This document shows positions 40,435-44,321 of a stretch of DNA of 44,321 nt, piece after piece. The position numbers and the translations under genes were made by a program. The stretch covers positions 12,981 to 57,301 of the forward strand of contig ML976996.1 in NCBI GenBank assembly GCA_010015675.1, in the 5' to 3' direction. The notes under the pieces were generated by a model, which searched no databases, was not told where the DNA came from, and saw nothing but the letters and a program-made list of their open reading frames with translations. The stretch comes from Byssothecium circinans. Lineage: Eukaryota > Ascomycota > Dothideomycetes > Pleosporales > Massarinaceae. Within the stretch, counting starts at the first letter, position 1; each line of letters starts with the position of its first letter.

Positions 40435-43400
40435 CTACTTACTGAACTTGGACTCCATGTTATCTGACACCAAGTCACGAGCGATGCTGGCAATCTTCGC
40501 CCACTTTTGCTCCAGATTCAACTCACTATCTTCCCCAACATCTTTGCCCGGCTTTGTGAAGAATGACTCAACTCCCAGTCTCCTATCATTTTCGCTGTAG
40601 CCAGAATCCTTCCATCCAGCAATTGTTACAAACGCCTTATGCATCGCTTCATGATGTTTTATGACTCTCAGCGTCTGTTCTCTAACACCGTTTTCGAGCG
40701 TGCCCTGACTCCCAAAACCTGCTCTATTCACGCTGTGGACGTTGTAGATTGCGCCGAGACGCACACAGTGCAAGATAAGTGCAGCCAGCCCTGCAGCTAG
40801 CGCTGTAGCTACTGAGGAACCAGTGCTCACCATGTCCAATTCATCGGAGCAAATCATGTGATGATTTTCCTTGACCTCGACGTTCTCGCCTGGTAGGATG
40901 AAGTCACATTCGTTGCCCGACCACCCGTATCTTGTGCCGTCGGCCTTGGCCGCTCCAATCTTGAACATCTTTTTGATTTCTGGACAGCCGAAAGGGTAAT
41001 AAGTATTTGCCGAGGTTGCAGCTCCAATATCGGGGGAGGAACAAAACAAGAGACTCTTATGCGATGCTGCCAACAGGGCGCTTTGGAGCTTAGTAAGAGC
41101 CTCTGTGTTGTTGCTGTATCCGCTATCGTTTCGTACAATACTCCAAGACATGGAAATAACATCGAAGTCGTGCTTAGATACGTGATCTGCGGCCTGACGA
41201 ATATGTCAGGTTGTGATATCTTGACGCGATTTTTCGACTTACTGCTGCTGCACTCTCGCCTGTGAAGTACTCTTTGCCGCTTTCTGTTCTCTTCATGTCC
41301 AACTTACAGACAAAGATCTTGACACCAGGGCAAATTCTCCGTATCATATAAGCCATGAGTGTTCCATGGCCCGTCGTCGAGCCATGGTATGGCTGAGGGA
41401 CTCCAGCTATCTCTCCTTCATCGCTATTCCCAAAGCTCTTGCCCTGTCCTACGTTTTCGGAGATGGCCTCATGCATAAAGTTGACCCCGTCATCGATAAG
41501 TGCAACTGTTATAGGTTTCTTTAGGGCGGAAGGAAGAGTCTTGTGGTTTAGATACTCTTGGGGGAACCAGTTAAGCCTTTTCAACTGGTGTATTGCTTCC
41601 GAGAACTTGTCCATAACGGTCAGCCATTTGTGCTCATCAATTCTCTTACTTGGCCCTGAAGCCTCAGTGTTTCGTAGCCGTGCATTGTAGTATCTGTCGC
41701 TAATGCGACTGTCGAAGGAATGATGCTTCACCGCGATGCTTCCATAGCCAATTTCCGCACGATTGTTGTTCAAGCGTTGAACAAATTCTTCGAAGTTCTT
41801 CTCCAAGCATTTCATTGAATCAAGTGGCACCTACCGATATTATTAGCTCAACAGGTTGGGTACACAAAAAGCCTATACGAACCTTTACATCTTGCAGGTG
41901 GATCTCTCGAAGACTTTTCAATTGACAAAGCCCTTCTCTCTCGCTCCATGACCTCAACACCGCATTATTACCACTCCACTAAAGATGAATATCTGTGAGA
42001 TTGCGCCATTGTTTCGAAGCTTCTTGGATAACTGATGGACAGAGATCAACTTTTCGCCAATCAAGTATCTCGATTTCGAATCGCGTCAGCGCCTGAACAA
42101 TGACCTCGTCCGAGTGAGGGAGAATTTCACGCGCTACCGGTGAAGCTTCATGTGTGGCACCATCTTCCACGATTACTTTGATGATGTTTCGGACTCCCTT
42201 GTCATAAAGCCACTGGAAGAACTGAAGCATGTCTCGTCTTCCTGGGCCATCAAGCTTTCTTCGATTGGCTTCGCGGGGTCCCAAATCTTGTGGCTCAATT
42301 TCAAGTTGGCCGAATTTCGCGAACAAGAGCACGGGATCAAATACCACCCCATCAAAAGATTTTTTGAACGTTTTGAAGTTTATTGTCTGCTCATCAGCTT
42401 TGGAGGACGCGGATAAGTCGAAGTAGATGGCGGGTTCTATGTTTAGGATATCGCATCAGTCTTTGCTCTCTAAAAAAAGGGAAATCTAGAATGAGATTTT
42501 GAATACTTACGCTCAGTGACATTTTGTGAGAGGAAGTTCAAAGCTGAGTCGTGGGTTCGAAGACGAGGCTGCGTTTGGTTTGAATGACTGGGTGTAGCAG
42601 CTGACCATTGCCGAAAAGTTGACCGGAAATAGTGAAGCTTGAGCTGCTTTGCCACATAATCCGCGGTTTCCTCGAGAATCTTCTCATCGGCTACTATCTT
42701 TGCCGTCTTCTCATTGGCTCCTATCTCTGTCGCAGTCGTGGAGGACGTTTGCTCCATGATTTTCGACAGATATTTGTTATCTTCTGCGAACCATTTGCTC
42801 CTCTCATCGTCGGTACTTGTCCTCAGCTGGGGACCCCGAGCTTTCATGTCGGATGCTGAAGCTTGCTGCATAACCGGATGCGAAGGCTGCCACTTCGTGC
42901 TTCCAAAATTTCCACGTTGCGCTCTCGAAGATCTTTTCTTTCTGTCCTCATTACGTTGTTTTGTGTGGATGTGTTGTTGGTAGACTGAGAAGTGGTTCTT
43001 CCTCGTGTGCTTATCGAAGGCTCCATCTCCACCTCCTATCAGCGCCGTGATAATTCCGAGTTTTTTTGGTCTGCATTTCGAGTATTGCGCTGCGTGATGT
43101 AAGGGCGTGAATCCATCTTCATCCTGCGCGGAAAGTGTGTATTCCGATGCTGCCTCGATAATTCTGATGGTGGTCGCTGCAGTGATACCGTTTGTCTTCA
43201 AAAGAGCGAATATGCAGTTGCTCTTGTTTTTCGTTTTCTCTTCTGTCTCGTTGACTGGACCTAGGAGTTTTTGTAGCGCGATTTTGGAGATACCGCTATC
43301 CAATACCGCATCGACAAACCACTGCATTTGATTCTGAATCGCGAGAAAGAGTGCTCCATTGCCCTGACGGTCTATCTCTTCCAGTAGCTGCGGGTATTCA

Positions 43401-43525
43401 AGGCTCAATCTTTTCACCAGCCATACCGTTCGTCTGGCTTCTTGCCCCTTCCATACTATCGAATCGGGACTACTCCGAACCTTCAGAAGAGGTTTCGTCA
43501 GGACGGCTCTGTTACTTCTGGACAT
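40435..43525 (-). pseudogene. ankyrin-subtilase (S8) gene with an in-frame TAG
   Basis: Four minus-strand exons with consistent phases: 43525-42511, 42436-41883, 41830-41243 and 41193-40435; introns 74, 52 and 49 nt; 971 codons plus the terminal stop. Codon 491 (41981-41979) is TAG, inside an otherwise conserved-looking segment (TDIHL, stop, WSGNNAVLRSW). The N-terminal part carries an ankyrin-like repeat (DEDGFTPLHHAA) and a basic, disordered stretch. The C-terminal part is a subtilisin-like S8 protease with its Asp (VALIDDGVN), His (GHGTLMA) and Ser (TGSSVATALAAG) all present. No other lesion was found, so the break looks recent, or is bypassed by readthrough or alternative splicing. Terminated translation would give a 490-residue protein without the protease. 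Such multidomain proteins are often discussed in fungal self/non-self defence; the role here is unknown. Confidence 0.75.
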
Positions 43526-44093
43526 GGGGACAGATCCCTACCATCCTTCAACCAGATACGTTAACAGAACTCTGTTACACGAATGCGTGGAAAAGAACGA
43601 GGAGGAACTCATTCGAAGGCTTCTGTTATTCAATGTACAGATGGAAGAGGTCGATTCCCGTGGACGCACTGCACTCAACTGCTTCTCCGCTGATACGCCA
43701 ATCTCCATTTTGCAGCTACTCATCATTCGCGGCGCAGATGTCAACACAGTGGATGAAGAGGGCAATTCCCCACTTTCAACAGGGATTGCTCTAGGAGACG
43801 TACAGAAAGTGGACCTTTTCGTTTCGAAAGGAGCAAACTTGCACATCCCAATTGGTCAATCCATGACGGCTTTACATTTTGCGAGTTCAATTAGTCGCTT
43901 GGCGATGATCGAGATGCTCGTGCGAAAGGGTGCCAATGTGAATGTGGTCGACCATGGGTCTGGAGGGAGTGTCTTCCAAACAGTCTGTTTCAGAAACGAC
44001 GACGAAAGATCGGAGATCCTTGCTTATCTGATAAAAACCCGCGGCTTTCTGGTTTCCCAACGCAGCGATAGATGGGGAAGCAACTTAAGCTAG
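43524..44093 (+). CDS. ankyrin-repeat protein, possibly 5'-truncated
   Basis: 189 residues, four to five ankyrin-like repeats: RTLLHECVEKNEEELIRRLL, RGRTALNCFS, EEGNSPLSTGIALGDVQKV, SMTALHFASSISRLAMIEML and a degenerate last unit. The ATG at 43524-43526 overlaps the minus-strand ATG of the ankyrin-subtilase gene (CATG shared), so the two ORFs leave no room for promoters. This suggests that at least one start is wrong or that the ORF is a fragment of a longer ankyrin protein. Its stop lies 2 nt before the TA of the transposon at 44096. Ankyrin repeats mediate protein contacts; no catalytic domain is visible. Expression is doubtful. Confidence 0.55.
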   Translation: MGTDPYHPSTRYVNRTLLHECVEKNEEELIRRLLLFNVQMEEVDSRGRTALNCFSADTPISILQLLIIRGADVNTVDEEGNSPLSTGIALGDVQKVDLFVSKGANLHIPIGQSMTALHFASSISRLAMIEMLVRKGANVNVVDHGSGGSVFQTVCFRNDDERSEILAYLIKTRGFLVSQRSDRWGSNLS

Positions 44094-44095
44094 CG

Positions 44096-44321
44096 TACAG
44101 GGTACCGAGCCACCCGGGGAAGTGAGCCACCCCTCAGAAATCGACCAACCCTCAGAAAATCGCGATAATTGATTCAGCGTAATTACAATTGCCACTCTAT
44201 ACACATAGATTGCAGAGTTTTTGCTGCTGTTTCAGCTGCAACTCTCTCTGCTTCTTTTTCTCTAGTATTACTACTGTTTTGTTCTTGTAGAAGAGCAGAT
44301 GCCTGCACTGCTATCATAATT
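44096..44321 (-). mobile_element. end of a TA-flanked DNA transposon (partial)
   Basis: After TA at 44096-44097 the sequence begins CAGGGTACCGAGCCACCC and repeats GAGCCACCC about 20 nt later, a pattern of subterminal repeats typical of pogo/Fot1-type ends. A minus-strand ORF enters from the right edge and stops at 44183, which places this as the 3' end of the element. The motif GAGCCACCC is also found (as GGGTGGCTC) in the 3' tail of the transposon at the other edge, around 296-304, so the two may be related. Confidence 0.7.
44183..44321 (-). CDS. C-terminal fragment of a transposon ORF, probably transposase
   Basis: Open from the window edge to TAA at 44185-44183, giving 45 residues. The peptide is helical and charged (REKEAERVAAETAAK) and ends in SMCIEWQL. 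Charged coiled tails of this kind close many fungal pogo-like transposases. The placement just inside a TA-bounded terminal repeat supports this, but the catalytic region is outside the window and the family is not proven. Confidence 0.5.
   Translation of the reverse strand, partial: IMIAVQASALLQEQNSSNTREKEAERVAAETAAKTLQSMCIEWQL

Noticed and set aside
1..44321. CRISPR arrays, bacterial operons and replication origins
   Set aside because: Intron-rich eukaryotic sequence; no spaced short repeats or bacterial signals were seen.

Overview
The window is nuclear DNA from a filamentous ascomycete (Pezizomycotina; Dothideomycetes is my best guess, by inference only). Evidence: short spliceosomal introns of 45-195 nt with GTNNGT donors and CTAAC/CTGAC-type branch points, CT-rich leaders, wide intergenic spacing, families typical of these fungi (a short divergent kinase, an amidase with a scytalone-dehydratase-gene-neighbour-type N-terminus, an NmrA-like protein, an ankyrin-subtilase), and pogo/Tc1-mariner transposon ends at both edges. 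Exon boundaries were worked out by hand from splice signals, reading phase and protein continuity; no alignment or transcript data were used.

Layout. 1-1045: 3' end of a pogo-like transposon, then a 702-bp AT-rich foldback palindrome that carries the same terminal repeat. 1115-1971: small kinase-like gene whose catalytic Asp is Asn. 2670-5375 (-): six-exon AAA+ ATPase. 6314-8452 (+): one uninterrupted ORF fusing homoserine kinase to AIR synthase (PurM). 10335-11211 (+): adenine phosphoribosyltransferase. 12284-13039 (+): RidA/YjgF imine deaminase. 13040-14941: spacer with a TA-flanked MITE. 14942-16626 (+): SET-domain protein with a signal peptide. 17075-18732 (-): bestrophin-type anion channel. 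20617-22678 (-): amidase. 23331-24200: decayed, frameshifted coding remnant and a diverged tandem repeat. 24402-25682 (-): NmrA-like protein. 27397-29412 (+): unknown nuclear-type protein. 31983-33317 (-): Cys/Met-metabolism PLP enzyme. 33570-33846: second MITE. 34291-35221 (-): cyclophilin with a probable mitochondrial presequence. 36130-37797 (+): Ent3-like ENTH adaptor. 38191-40176 (+): Cdc1/Ted1-like metallophosphoesterase. 40435-43525 (-): ankyrin-subtilase gene broken by an in-frame TAG. 43524-44093 (+): ankyrin ORF overlapping the start codon of the previous gene. 44096-44321: the end of another DNA transposon.

How the genes may work together. The three consecutive plus-strand genes at 6314-13039 combine threonine synthesis (homoserine kinase), de novo purine synthesis (AIR synthase), purine salvage (APRT) and clearance of the reactive imines made from threonine/serine by PLP dehydratases (RidA). 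A PLP trans-sulfuration enzyme, which would draw on the same homoserine branch, lies about 19 kb away. The homoserine kinase-AIR synthase fusion is the most striking item. The two ends look like accessory DNA: transposon ends flank fast-evolving ankyrin, subtilase and kinase-like genes.
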